A stretch of DNA of 64,000 nt, taken from positions 62,001 to 126,000 of the forward strand of contig CAYVNU010000002.1 of NCBI GenBank assembly GCA_964453265.1, read 5' to 3'. Numbering within the stretch: position 1 is the first letter of the stretch; the number at the start of each line of letters is the position of its first letter. This document shows positions 33,477 through 41,733 of this stretch, one piece after another. Position numbers and translations under genes: made by a program. This DNA comes from CAYVNU01 sp964453265 (lineage in GTDB: Bacteria; Patescibacteriota; Doudnabacteria; UBA920). The notes under the pieces were generated by a model. It had not been told where the DNA came from and made no database searches. It worked only from the letters and a program-made list of their open reading frames with translations.

Positions 33477-33734
33477 TTATCTCATTCTTCTAGTTATTCT
33501 GCCTTTAGACAAGTCATAGGGGGTCATTTCGATTATAACCCTATCTCCTGGCAATACTCGTATCATATTAACTCTCATTTTTCCGGCTAAATGCCCAATA
33601 ACAACATGTCCTGAGTCTAATTGCACACGAAAAACAGCATTAGGCAAACTCTCTATTACTTTGCCCTCGAGTTCAATTACATCTTTTTTTGTTCCTGAGT
33701 TTGACTTACCTAAGTCTTGATTGCTGATTGGAAT
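33477..33734 (-). CDS. infA: Translation initiation factor IF-1; non-canonical start
   Basis: The IF-1 OB fold is complete: KKDVIELEGKVIESLPNAVF, VIGHLAGKMRVNMIRVLPGD and MTPYDLSKGRITRRMR. The frame is open upstream only to a TAA (at 33741-33743), and between that stop and the conserved core there is no ATG, GTG or TTG. The other two frames offer none either, even allowing an indel in the A7 run at 33683-33689. The coordinates assume the ATT codon at 33734; ATC at 33728 is the alternative. Transcription should start at about 33754, so initiation must be at a rare codon unless the sequence has an error. Confidence 0.9.
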   Translation of the reverse strand: MPISNQDLGKSNSGTKKDVIELEGKVIESLPNAVFRVQLDSGHVVIGHLAGKMRVNMIRVLPGDRVIIEMTPYDLSKGRITRRMR

Positions 33735-33760
33735 AAACTTTTAACTTAAATATTTAGCTA

Positions 33761-33788
33761 ATTCTATCACAAATACGTAAATTGTCAA
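33761..33788 (-). promoter_or_regulatory. Promoter of the infA-rpsI ribosomal operon
   Basis: TTGACA (33788-33783), 16-bp spacer, TAGAAT (33766-33761); predicted start about 33754, only about 20 bases before the proposed infA ATT codon. Confidence 0.8.
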
Positions 33789-33851
33789 CTAATTAAATAA
33801 AAAAAATCTGGCTTATAAATAAGCTTATTTTTCATTTTCATTATAACTACC

Positions 33852-35492
33852 TCACTTATTCACTTTTTTTTCTACCAAAATTTCAATTCTTTGACTTATT
33901 AATGGAAGATTTTTTTGCCAAGTTGGAGCCAAAGTAATTTCTATTGCGTCAATTTCTGCTTTTGACTTTAAAACTTCACTTGCCTGGTTTTGACTTTTCC
34001 CTTTTATTTGATTTGCAAAACTATCCGGATTTATGTTGTAAAAAGCAAAACCTTCAAAATGCGCCTGAATTGTTGCTGATTCTGAAGCTAAATCTATTGT
34101 TTTTAACTTAAATGATAGTTGAGAATCATCAAAATTAATTGTTTTGTTACCCAAAATAGTTTGTTTTATTCTGGAATTAATTAAGTTTTCCATTTCAAGA
34201 GATTTAAAAGCAAGTGCGTTTACAGTTGCGCTTAAATTTGCATTAAAGCTAGGACTCTCAACCCCTGCAAGTTTATCGGGCACAAATATAATATTATCAA
34301 GAACATATGCTTTATCAACAATAGCTAAATTTTGAGACTTAAGTTCGTCGTAAAATTTTGACAAGAGCATTTCGCCAAGTTGCTGCCTTGCATAGGACAA
34401 ATCTTGCTCAGAAATAACAGACAAATATCTAGAATTACCGCCCGAAATTGGGGTTTGTGTTTTTGCATATAAAAGCAAAGGCCTGCTACCAAAAATTTGA
34501 TTACTTATTTCTATTCTAGTACCAGCCGGAATATTATAACTCTCACCACCCTGTTCCGAAATTATTTCGTAGGTCTCTGAGAGACTAATTTCATCTACTT
34601 CCTTTGTCTGAGCATTTTTATAAACTGTTGGTTTTATTGCAGTCGCGTCTTTTACCAATAAGTAATTACGATTACCTAAAGAAAAACTAGTTGTACTAGC
34701 TTTTAAATTTATAGGCAGCTTTGTAAAGTTATAAATTCTAACTAAGCCCGAGGATTTACTCCCCACTTCTCGCTTTCCTTGAGTAGAAAATTTACCAGAA
34801 ACCTCGACTTTACTGGAAATCTTATTAGCCGGCAAAAGCAATCTATTTACGTCAGGTACTTGATTTTGTGTTGATATGGCGACTTCAATGTCTCTAGTTA
34901 CTGGCTCAGCTTTCGCATAAAGTACAATTTTAGCTTTCGGAAGAACTAAAAAAACCAAGACCAAAACGAAAGCCAAACATACTGCCAATAAACTATAAAT
35001 AATTTTTTGATTAAAGTTTACTTTTTTACTCGCTTTATAAACTTCTTCTGCTTCTTTAGGAAAAATTACATCGTTAACTTCGACTTGTGGCAATGTCTGG
35101 CTAATTTGAGTTTGAACTGTTTTTACTTTATTAACCGGAGCGGGTTTGGAAATATTTTGTTGTTTATCTGCTTCATGAATAATTTGAGGCAGTGTAACAT
35201 TTTTTTTAACAACATCAGAAAATCCGCCTGATTTTTTTACTTGTGGTAAAAATTTCAAACTAAACCCGGCTTCTCTGGCATACATTTGCCCCCGTTCATC
35301 CATGGTTAAAATAAAAACTTCTCTGCCTAACAAATCAGTCTGTTTTTTTAACAACCTTAAGTTAATGCTGTCGTTAAATAAAAAACATCTTTTTGGACAA
35401 ACCAAAACCAAGCTAGAATTTTTTTCTTTTTTTATTCTAGCTATGACTTTAGGGACATCATCTTCAAGATTAATGTAGATGGAAGGGATCAT
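33852..35492 (-). CDS. Single-pass membrane protein with baseplate-J-like extracytoplasmic domain
   Basis: 546 residues. Residues 1-75 form a small cytoplasmic alpha/beta domain (IPSIYINLEDDVPKVIARIK, SLVLVCPKRCFLFN). A linker to about 160 is followed by one TM segment (YSLLAVCLAFVLVLVFLVLP at about 170-189), then a long beta-rich exterior part with GLVRIYNFTKLPINLKAST and YNIPAGTRIEISNQIFG, a pattern shared with baseplate-J/OmpA-like assemblies annotated in candidate-phyla genomes. Function unknown; an envelope structural role is inferred. It is transcribed towards the infA operon. Confidence 0.7.
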   Translation of the reverse strand: MIPSIYINLEDDVPKVIARIKKEKNSSLVLVCPKRCFLFNDSINLRLLKKQTDLLGREVFILTMDERGQMYAREAGFSLKFLPQVKKSGGFSDVVKKNVTLPQIIHEADKQQNISKPAPVNKVKTVQTQISQTLPQVEVNDVIFPKEAEEVYKASKKVNFNQKIIYSLLAVCLAFVLVLVFLVLPKAKIVLYAKAEPVTRDIEVAISTQNQVPDVNRLLLPANKISSKVEVSGKFSTQGKREVGSKSSGLVRIYNFTKLPINLKASTTSFSLGNRNYLLVKDATAIKPTVYKNAQTKEVDEISLSETYEIISEQGGESYNIPAGTRIEISNQIFGSRPLLLYAKTQTPISGGNSRYLSVISEQDLSYARQQLGEMLLSKFYDELKSQNLAIVDKAYVLDNIIFVPDKLAGVESPSFNANLSATVNALAFKSLEMENLINSRIKQTILGNKTINFDDSQLSFKLKTIDLASESATIQAHFEGFAFYNINPDSFANQIKGKSQNQASEVLKSKAEIDAIEITLAPTWQKNLPLISQRIEILVEKKVNK

Positions 35493-35638
35493 AAGGTAAT
35501 AGTATTGGAAAAGTTAATGTGAATCAAGGGTTGCAAATTAACCTAATTATTTTAATTGACCTAATTTCCAAATAAATCCCAATGGCTAAAAGCAACACTA
35601 GTAATTAGAAATTTTCAATCTCGATAAAACCACTAAAT

Positions 35639-36808
35639 CTACAACAACCCTTTATACTGCAGTCTTTTTGTAAAGCTTATTTTTTTACTATTTTCCACTT
35701 CCGGCTGATCAAATGGGTCAACATTTCTAAGAAGTGATGAGTAAACCGCAAACAGCTGCCAAAACGCGTTAAAGGCTCCAATTTCTTCGGCTGAAAAACT
35801 AGTTAGCAATAAATGAACCGCTGGGATTGACCGTATTCTAGAGTCCTCTATATTTGCCTCGGCCTCAGCTAACAAAGCAGCTTCTAAGGGAATTTTGTCT
35901 ATATCATGTAAGTGATGATTTTTAAGCTGTACGCTTTGAATTTGTGTTGGGTAACTATTTGTAGTTGGGTGAGTAAAATTGTCTACTGTTACAAAAAAAC
36001 CGGCAATATTTTTTTGTCCACCATAGTAACGCTGCATAGTATGATGTTGCACTTCCGGTCCCTCATGCGCAAAATAACTTTGGCCTTTGCCATTTTTTCC
36101 AAAACTTTCATGGCACAGTTGGACAATACCGTAGCTAGACGGAAACAAAAAATGAGAATAAAAAAGTATTAAAACATCGGCAACGCCTTTTTGTTCAAGT
36201 TGGTTAAATACTGAAGCGGCCTTCCAAGCTAAGTTGTCTTTTTCATATTGTTTATAAAAAAACTGTCCCCCGTGCCACAAAGCCTCCACATCAATTCCGG
36301 CAATTGCGGCGCCGAGCAAATTAACTTCCGTCAAGCCAGTGTACCTACCGCCAATAGCCGGGTGTTCTAAAACTTGCCATTTCATTTTTTCGGCTATTGT
36401 TCGAAGCGGACTTTTTTTACCAGTAACCACTAACATTGGGTATTCAGAAAAAGGCATAGTTTCTTCCAGCTGCGTAGTGTTTTCACCGGACTTACTAATA
36501 GATATAACTAGAGTATCGACAACGGAAAGTTCTTGTTTAAGTTCAAAAATATAGTCAGGGTCAACAGTATTTAAAAAGTAGACATTTTTTTTCGCCTGAT
36601 ATTTTAGAGCGTTGTAAATTCCATACAAAGGATTAATACTGCCCCCGTGAGCAATAATTAGTATATTTTGGTATTTTTGATTTTCTTCTGCTAACTTTTT
36701 TAACAACTCAAAATCCGGTTTGTAATTTACAAACAAAGGTTTTTCTTTAGGCAATATTTTCGCGCTAAACTCTTCAGGTTTAGGGCAATTGTAGAATTCG
36801 AGATTCAT
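35639..36808 (-). CDS. pgi: Glucose-6-phosphate isomerase (SIS fold, short form)
   Basis: Interconverts glucose-6-P and fructose-6-P. 389 residues, shorter than the 440-550 of most bacterial forms, but SIS motifs are present: IAHGGSINPLYGI, ISISKSGENTTQLEE and VVTGKKSPL. Catalytic-region equivalents FAHEGPEVQHHTMQRYYGG and VDPFDQPEVENSKKISF are present. It could be a bifunctional phosphoglucose/phosphomannose isomerase. It may supply sugar nucleotides for the glycan locus as well as central metabolism. Confidence 0.88.
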   Translation of the reverse strand: MNLEFYNCPKPEEFSAKILPKEKPLFVNYKPDFELLKKLAEENQKYQNILIIAHGGSINPLYGIYNALKYQAKKNVYFLNTVDPDYIFELKQELSVVDTLVISISKSGENTTQLEETMPFSEYPMLVVTGKKSPLRTIAEKMKWQVLEHPAIGGRYTGLTEVNLLGAAIAGIDVEALWHGGQFFYKQYEKDNLAWKAASVFNQLEQKGVADVLILFYSHFLFPSSYGIVQLCHESFGKNGKGQSYFAHEGPEVQHHTMQRYYGGQKNIAGFFVTVDNFTHPTTNSYPTQIQSVQLKNHHLHDIDKIPLEAALLAEAEANIEDSRIRSIPAVHLLLTSFSAEEIGAFNAFWQLFAVYSSLLRNVDPFDQPEVENSKKISFTKRLQYKGLL

Positions 36809-36820
36809 TTGTTTTTTTAT

Positions 36821-36857
36821 TCCTCTCCTTTTTAAAGGAGAGGTTAGGTGAGGTTAT
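36821..36857. repeat. Left inverted palindrome flanking the DUF559 gene
   Basis: CCTCTCCTTT-TT-AAAGGAGAGG hairpin followed by TTAGGTGAGGTTATTTTG. The inner edge supplies the TAA stop codon of the DUF559 reading frame. It is the inverted counterpart of the repeat at 37232-37266. Confidence 0.85.
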
Positions 36858-37230
36858 TTTGAAAATTCTTCTGATATTAATTTTTTCATAATTACTTGTA
36901 AAACCCCGTCAATATTTTCCATAACGTCTTTATTTGTAAATCGCAAAACTTTAAAATTTAATTCTTCAATATAACCCTGTCTCTGTTTATCTTTAACTAC
37001 AACTTCTGAGCCTACATAATGACTATCACCATCAACTTCTATAACTAATTTTTTTCAGTGCAACAAAAGTCTACAGAATAAGGTCCGATGCCGTATTGGC
37101 GACGAAATTTAAAACCTAACAATTGGCGATTTCTTAGTTTTGACCAAAGAAGCCTTTCCGTAACAGGTTCGTCTTTTCTTAGTTTTCTTCTTATTTCTAA
37201 AGTGTCGGTAGGGTTATAAATATAAGCCAT
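36854..37230 (-). pseudogene. DUF559-family endonuclease-like gene, frameshifted
   Basis: DUF559 proteins are related to Vsr-type very-short-patch-repair endonucleases. The first 61 codons read MAYIYNPTDTLEIRRKLRKD, TERLLWSKLRNRQLLGFKF and YGIGPYSVDFCCTEK, then meet a stop after an A7 run (about 37051-37057). In the next frame the domain continues KLVIEVDGDSHYV, RQGYIEELNFKVLRFTNKDV to a TAA at 36854. One extra A would restore the whole 125-residue domain with its catalytic EVDG motif. The cause may be sequencing error, decay or slippage. The gene lies exactly between inverted palindromes; the right one provides its ribosome binding site (GGGAGG). Confidence 0.85.
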
Positions 37231-37231
37231 A

Positions 37232-37266
37232 ATAACCTCCCTTAATCCCTCCTTTAAAAGGAGGGA
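37232..37266. repeat. Right inverted palindrome flanking the DUF559 gene
   Basis: ATAACCTCCCTTAAT followed by CCCTCCTTT/AAAGGAGGG. On the minus strand its GGGAGGTTATT serves as Shine-Dalgarno region for the DUF559 ATG 2 bases away. The family recurs inside genes at 43696-43746 and 47474-47572. Confidence 0.85.
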
Positions 37267-37283
37267 AATAGACCCAGAACTAA

Positions 37284-39212
37284 CTACTTAATCACCGCTT
37301 TTATTCTGCGCACACCAGCGCTACTAGCTTCTTCTTTTTGTATTTTAAAAGTGCCAATCACTCCGGTATGTTCAACGTGTGGGCCGCCGCAAAATTCTCT
37401 TGAAACAACCTCGCCTGATGATTCATCATAAACCGTATAAATAGACACAGTATCTGCATACTTTTCGCCGAACACGCCAATAGCGCCTAGACTTCTTGCT
37501 TCTTCTAAGCTCATAGTTTCGCGCTTTACTTTCAAATCACTAGCTATCCAGTCGTTAACTAAAGCTTCCACTGCGGCAATTTCTTCCGGGGTCATTTTTT
37601 TGTCATGAGTAAAATCAAACCTAGTTCTTTCTTCTGTTATATTACTCCCCTTTTGCCACACGTTGTCACCTAAAACCTGACGCAGCGCTGCATTCATAAG
37701 GTGAGTTGCTGTATGAAGGCGCACGATTTTGTCTGAATGTGATGCCAAACCGCCTTTAAATTGCCCAGCACTAGCTGTGCGTGATAGCTCCTGATGTTTT
37801 TTAAATTCTGTTTCAAATTCTTTATGATCAATTTTTTGCCCCATACTTTCGGCTAACTCTTTGGTTAATTCCCAAGGGAAGCCATATGTTTGATACAAAT
37901 CAAAAGCATCTTTACCCGATATTCGGGTCATTTGCCTGCCTACCGGCAAGGCAGAGACATTATTCGCAGATTCAGATCCCGACATTAGTTTTTCAAACTC
38001 TTTCAAGCCCTTGTCTAAAGTTGTTTCAAATTTTTTTTGCTCTTCTAGAATTACAGCGAAAATTTGTTCGGAATTTTCTACAAGTTCCGGGTAAGACTGG
38101 GCGTAAATAGCAATAACTTTACCAACCAAAGCTTCTAGCCAATGTCCTTGAAAATTAAGTAGCTTGGCCATAACCATTGTCCTTCTAAGCAGTCTTCGCA
38201 AAAAATACCCACGGTCTTTGTTAGAAGGCGCAACACCGTCGCTCACCATAAAAGTACCTGCTCTTATGTGGTCAGCTATAATTCTAACTTTTTTTACTTC
38301 ATCACCCGAAAGTATTTCATTACCTCTGCCTAAAGACTCGTACATTACGTCAAACAAAGGTTTAAAAACATCTGTATCAAAAACCGCCTGCTGTCCAACT
38401 GCAGCCGCCAAAATTCTTTCAAGCCCTCCACCAAAATCCACATTTTGTTGTTTTAACTTTTCAAACCCATTTTCAGTTTTAACGTATTCCATAAATACGT
38501 TATTGCCAATTTCCACAAACCTACCACAGTCGCAATTAACATGACAAACGCTATTTTTAAATTCCGATTTTTCATGAATTTGCAAATGCGCCCCGTAGTC
38601 CCAAAACATTTCACTGTCCGGGCCACCGGGTTCGCCTACCGGCATATTTTTTGTAACACCCGCTCTTGACCACCAATTTTTTTCTTCAGGATAATAAAAA
38701 ATCCTACCGCCCTGCATTCCATCACGCTCAGGAAAATCAATGATGCGCGAATCAATCCCTTTTGCTTCAAACAAGCCCTGCCAAATTTTGGCTGACTCAT
38801 CATCTCGCGGGATTTTTATGTCTTCTTTTCCCCTAAAAACAGTAACGTACAAATTTTTTGGATCAAGCCCCACTTCTTTGGTTAAGAACTCAAACATCCA
38901 GGGAATTTGTTCTTTTTTAAAGTAGTCACCTAAAGACCAATTGCCGAGCATTTCAAAAAACGTGATATGACGATTATCGCCAACTTCTTCTATATCTTGA
39001 GAACGAAAGCATTTTTGTGAATCTACAATTCTTGTACCTTTGGGGTGCTCCGCGCCAAGTAAGTAAGGTACCATAGGCTGCATTCCACTTCCCGTAAAAA
39101 GTGTTGTTGCATCATTCTCCGGCACCAAAGATGCCGAAGGGATAATGGTGTGTCCTTTGGATTTAAAAAATTCAAGATATTTAGAACGTAGTTCTTGTGC
39201 GGTAATTTTCAT
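37284..39212 (-). CDS. alaS: Alanyl-tRNA synthetase, short form with repeat insertion
   Basis: Charges tRNA-Ala. 642 residues against about 875 in E. coli: the aminoacylation domain (ASLVPENDATTLFTGSGMQP, EMLGNWSLGDYFKKE), the tRNA-recognition region and the editing domain (HTATH at 500-504, CGGPH at 608-612) are present, but the C-terminal oligomerisation/DHHA1 domain is missing, as in other compact genomes. About 20 residues around 409-430, containing ALPVGRQ, interrupt the join between LKEFEKLM and ISGKDAFDLY and are encoded by a palindromic repeat. Confidence 0.96.
   Translation of the reverse strand: MKITAQELRSKYLEFFKSKGHTIIPSASLVPENDATTLFTGSGMQPMVPYLLGAEHPKGTRIVDSQKCFRSQDIEEVGDNRHITFFEMLGNWSLGDYFKKEQIPWMFEFLTKEVGLDPKNLYVTVFRGKEDIKIPRDDESAKIWQGLFEAKGIDSRIIDFPERDGMQGGRIFYYPEEKNWWSRAGVTKNMPVGEPGGPDSEMFWDYGAHLQIHEKSEFKNSVCHVNCDCGRFVEIGNNVFMEYVKTENGFEKLKQQNVDFGGGLERILAAAVGQQAVFDTDVFKPLFDVMYESLGRGNEILSGDEVKKVRIIADHIRAGTFMVSDGVAPSNKDRGYFLRRLLRRTMVMAKLLNFQGHWLEALVGKVIAIYAQSYPELVENSEQIFAVILEEQKKFETTLDKGLKEFEKLMSGSESANNVSALPVGRQMTRISGKDAFDLYQTYGFPWELTKELAESMGQKIDHKEFETEFKKHQELSRTASAGQFKGGLASHSDKIVRLHTATHLMNAALRQVLGDNVWQKGSNITEERTRFDFTHDKKMTPEEIAAVEALVNDWIASDLKVKRETMSLEEARSLGAIGVFGEKYADTVSIYTVYDESSGEVVSREFCGGPHVEHTGVIGTFKIQKEEASSAGVRRIKAVIK
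37932..37954. repeat. CCGGYAGGCAGG-type palindrome inserted in alaS
   Basis: TGCCTGCC-TACC-GGCAAGGCA forms a hairpin and is read in frame as LPVGRQ on the minus strand. The same palindrome, intact, lies intergenically at 62611-62646. Confidence 0.75.
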
Positions 39213-39217
39213 ATGAG

Positions 39218-39288
39218 TAAGTAGTGGGTAGCGAATAGTAGGTAGCCAAACTTGTATGGCTAGATTACTACTTACTACCTACTATTAG
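39218..39288. repeat. TAGTAAGTAG-family inverted repeat between alaS and the S41 gene
   Basis: AATAGTAGGTAG (39234-39245) and CTACCTACTATT (39275-39286) form a perfect 12-bp stem. Similar strings occur in the GT2 gene (43344-43380, read as LLATRYLLPATS) and at 48822-48841. Confidence 0.7.
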
Positions 39289-40536
39289 CTATCTAACTAT
39301 TTCTTCTAACGCTTTTTCCATTTGAGCGTCTTTGTTATTTTTAGCGTCTTCTTCTGTAATGGAAACTTTTACATCCGGTTCAAGTCCGTCTTTATTTAAA
39401 TTCTTACCGTTTGGAGTTATCCATTTGGCAATAGTTACTTTAACCGCGCTACCGTCTCTTAAATCTACCAATTCTTGCACACTGCCTTTACCAAAAGATT
39501 TTTCTCCGACTAATTTTGCAATTTTATAATCATGCAAAGCTCCGGATAAAATTTCCGCTGCCGAAGCACTGCCGCCGTTTATTAAAACTACAGTTGGCAT
39601 ATTCGCAAAACGGCTGGCTCCTTCTGCTTTGTAAACGGTGTTTTCGCCCGTGCTTTTTGCTTCAGTTACTACAGTCGTGCCACTCTTAAGCCAGTTAGAA
39701 GCCACAGCCACAGCAGTTTGCAAATAACCGCCCGGGTCATTGCGCAAATCTAAAACCAAACCTTCCGCGTTGTGGTTTAAAGCCTCGGTAACTGCCTGGT
39801 TAAAAAGCCCTTCTGTGTCATCGCCGAACTTAGACAGTGTAATAACCGCAATATTTTTTTTCTTACCATCTTTTTCAACAGTCTTAAATTCCCACTTTAC
39901 ACTTTTAACTTTTATAACATCTCGGATAATTTTTACATCAAAAGGCTTGTCTTTACCTTTTCTATAAATAGTCAAATTAACCGGAGTGCCTTTTTGACCG
40001 CGAATTTTTCCCACGGTTTCTTCCACTGACCAATTCTCGGTAGATTGCCCATCTACTTTAACAATAATGTCCTGAGCTTTTAACCCGGCTTTTTGCGCCG
40101 GACTTTCATCTAATGGAGCCACAATCACAATTAAACCGTCTTTTTTAGAAATTTCAGCGCCAATACCGTCAAAGCTGCCTTTTAAATCGGTTTTAAAGCT
40201 TTGCAAAGCTTTAGGTTCAAAAAAATCCGTGTAAGGGTCACCGGTAGATGCTACTGCGCCGCGAATCGCCCCGTATAAAACTTTTTGAGGGTTAACTGGC
40301 TTATCTATATATTTGGTGTCTAAAATATTTATGGCATCCCATAGTAAATTGTAGTCAACAACTTTAGGCTGATCTTGCTTGCTAATTACCTTAAAAGTTT
40401 TTGGTTCAAAAACCAAACCTTTTTTCCCGGCTGCAAAACCCACTCTGTAGCTAATAGCCAATAAAGCAATAAAAAGTACAGCTATTCCGATTTTTTTCTG
40501 ATTTTTCTTTGCAATTTCCTGATAATTTGTTTCCAT
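39289..40536 (-). CDS. S41-family carboxyl-terminal processing protease (CtpA-like)
   Basis: Membrane-anchored serine protease acting outside the cytoplasm. 415 residues: TM anchor at 17-37, a PDZ domain at about 115-200 (SFDGIGAEISKKDGLIVIVA), then the protease core with LDLRNDPGGYL. The catalytic Ser-Lys pair is S325 in GGSASAAEI and K350 in GEKSFGKGSVQ, 25 residues apart as in Tsp. It probably trims exported or wall-associated proteins. It stands apart from alaS by a hairpin repeat. Confidence 0.95.
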   Translation of the reverse strand: METNYQEIAKKNQKKIGIAVLFIALLAISYRVGFAAGKKGLVFEPKTFKVISKQDQPKVVDYNLLWDAINILDTKYIDKPVNPQKVLYGAIRGAVASTGDPYTDFFEPKALQSFKTDLKGSFDGIGAEISKKDGLIVIVAPLDESPAQKAGLKAQDIIVKVDGQSTENWSVEETVGKIRGQKGTPVNLTIYRKGKDKPFDVKIIRDVIKVKSVKWEFKTVEKDGKKKNIAVITLSKFGDDTEGLFNQAVTEALNHNAEGLVLDLRNDPGGYLQTAVAVASNWLKSGTTVVTEAKSTGENTVYKAEGASRFANMPTVVLINGGSASAAEILSGALHDYKIAKLVGEKSFGKGSVQELVDLRDGSAVKVTIAKWITPNGKNLNKDGLEPDVKVSITEEDAKNNKDAQMEKALEEIVR

Positions 40537-40615
40537 ATTAAAAAATAGTTTATGAGGTAATATTTAATAATTTGAGCTTAGATTTTATTTAAACAAAAAT
40601 AACTAGTATTTCAAT

Positions 40616-40668
40616 CGTCATTGCGAGAAGTGCATCCGCCGAAGCAATCTATATAGTTATCAGATTGC
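40616..40668. repeat. CGTCATTGCG...AGATTGC dispersed element, copy 1
   Basis: CGTCATTGCG at the left, and GCAATCT/AGATTGC forming a hairpin at the right (40644-40650/40662-40668). Copy 2 is at 62606-62673. The rest of the 233-base gap 40537-40769 holds nothing else that I can identify. Confidence 0.7.
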
Positions 40669-40769
40669 CCCATCATGTATACCCTATCTAAGACTAATAG
40701 TGATAATATAATCGCCAGAAGTTTGATAATTAAGTAAATTATACCAGGTTTTTTTAGCAATACCAAATT

Positions 40770-41729
40770 TTAAACCTGTTTGCTCACTACCGGATTTTTT
40801 TTAAAAAAGTTTATAACTACCAATAAAAACAGCCTAAAATATATCCCCAAAAACACCAACCAGTTTAAAACAAACAAATATTTCTGGGCGTAATGTTTTT
40901 TATAAAAAATCCACATAGCCTCATGAAACCACTTTAAGGCTTTAAAAGGCGTCTTGCGCGACGAAGAACCTTTGTAGTGTGTGATAGATGTCTTTGGATA
41001 ATACCAAACCTTGTACCCCGCCTCTTTAACACGCCAGCATAAATCTAAGTCCTCGCCGTACATAAAAAAGTCCTCGTCAAACAACCATGATCTCGTCTCC
41101 TTTACATTTTGCATTTTGAATTCTGAATTCCTCATTAACATAAACGCTCCCATGCAAGCATCAATTTCCTGAGACGCATTTTCGTCTGTGTCTAGCATAT
41201 TATAATTAGCATTCGATATTTTAAGTAGACGTAATAAACTATTCCAAGGGTTTGGAAATCTACGACGACAAGCTAAATCTAATTTGCCGTTCGGCAGCAT
41301 TACTTTACAAGTACTAATTCCAATTTCCCCGTGCTCTTCCATAAACTCATGCATAGTTTTAAGCGTATCTTTTTCAAGTTTAGTGTCCGGGTTTAAAATA
41401 AGTAAATACTTTCCTTTAGCTTCTTTGATTCCTAAATTATTTCCACAAGCAAAACCGTTATTTGAATTAAAAATCACTTTACAAAGTTCACGGCCGTGAA
41501 CTTTGTAAAGTTCGGTTATATAATCTTTTAACCATTTTTCTGTACCGTCGGTTGAACCATTATCAACTATAATTATTTCAGTTTTGTAGCGTGCTGATTT
41601 ATCGGTCTCCTGATTGCCCATAAATGGGCGCGCTACAATATCAATTCCCTCACTCCCAAAAACACTCGGCAAAAGCCGCTCTAAGTCGTTTTTGGAATTA
41701 TATGAAAGAATAATTATTGAAATATCCAT
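40770..41729 (-). CDS. GT2-family glycosyltransferase with C-terminal membrane segment
   Basis: 319 residues, GT-A fold. ISIIILSYNSKNDLERLLP, IIVDNGSTDGTEKWL, NPDTKLEKDTL and the acceptor-loop motif GEDLDLCWRVKEAGYKVWYY place it with rhamnosyl/WbbL-like transferases. One hydrophobic helix near the C-terminus (VLNWLVFLGIYFRLFLLVVI) anchors it to the membrane. It is the last gene of the polysaccharide cluster, after a methyltransferase. Confidence 0.92.
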   Translation of the reverse strand: MDISIIILSYNSKNDLERLLPSVFGSEGIDIVARPFMGNQETDKSARYKTEIIIVDNGSTDGTEKWLKDYITELYKVHGRELCKVIFNSNNGFACGNNLGIKEAKGKYLLILNPDTKLEKDTLKTMHEFMEEHGEIGISTCKVMLPNGKLDLACRRRFPNPWNSLLRLLKISNANYNMLDTDENASQEIDACMGAFMLMRNSEFKMQNVKETRSWLFDEDFFMYGEDLDLCWRVKEAGYKVWYYPKTSITHYKGSSSRKTPFKALKWFHEAMWIFYKKHYAQKYLFVLNWLVFLGIYFRLFLLVVINFFKKNPVVSKQV

Positions 41730-41733
41730 ATAA

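Noticed and set aside
33683..33689. Frameshift in the A7 run as the explanation for the missing infA start
   Set aside because: Neither alternative frame upstream of the run contains ATG, GTG or TTG after its nearest stop, so an indel would not provide a start.
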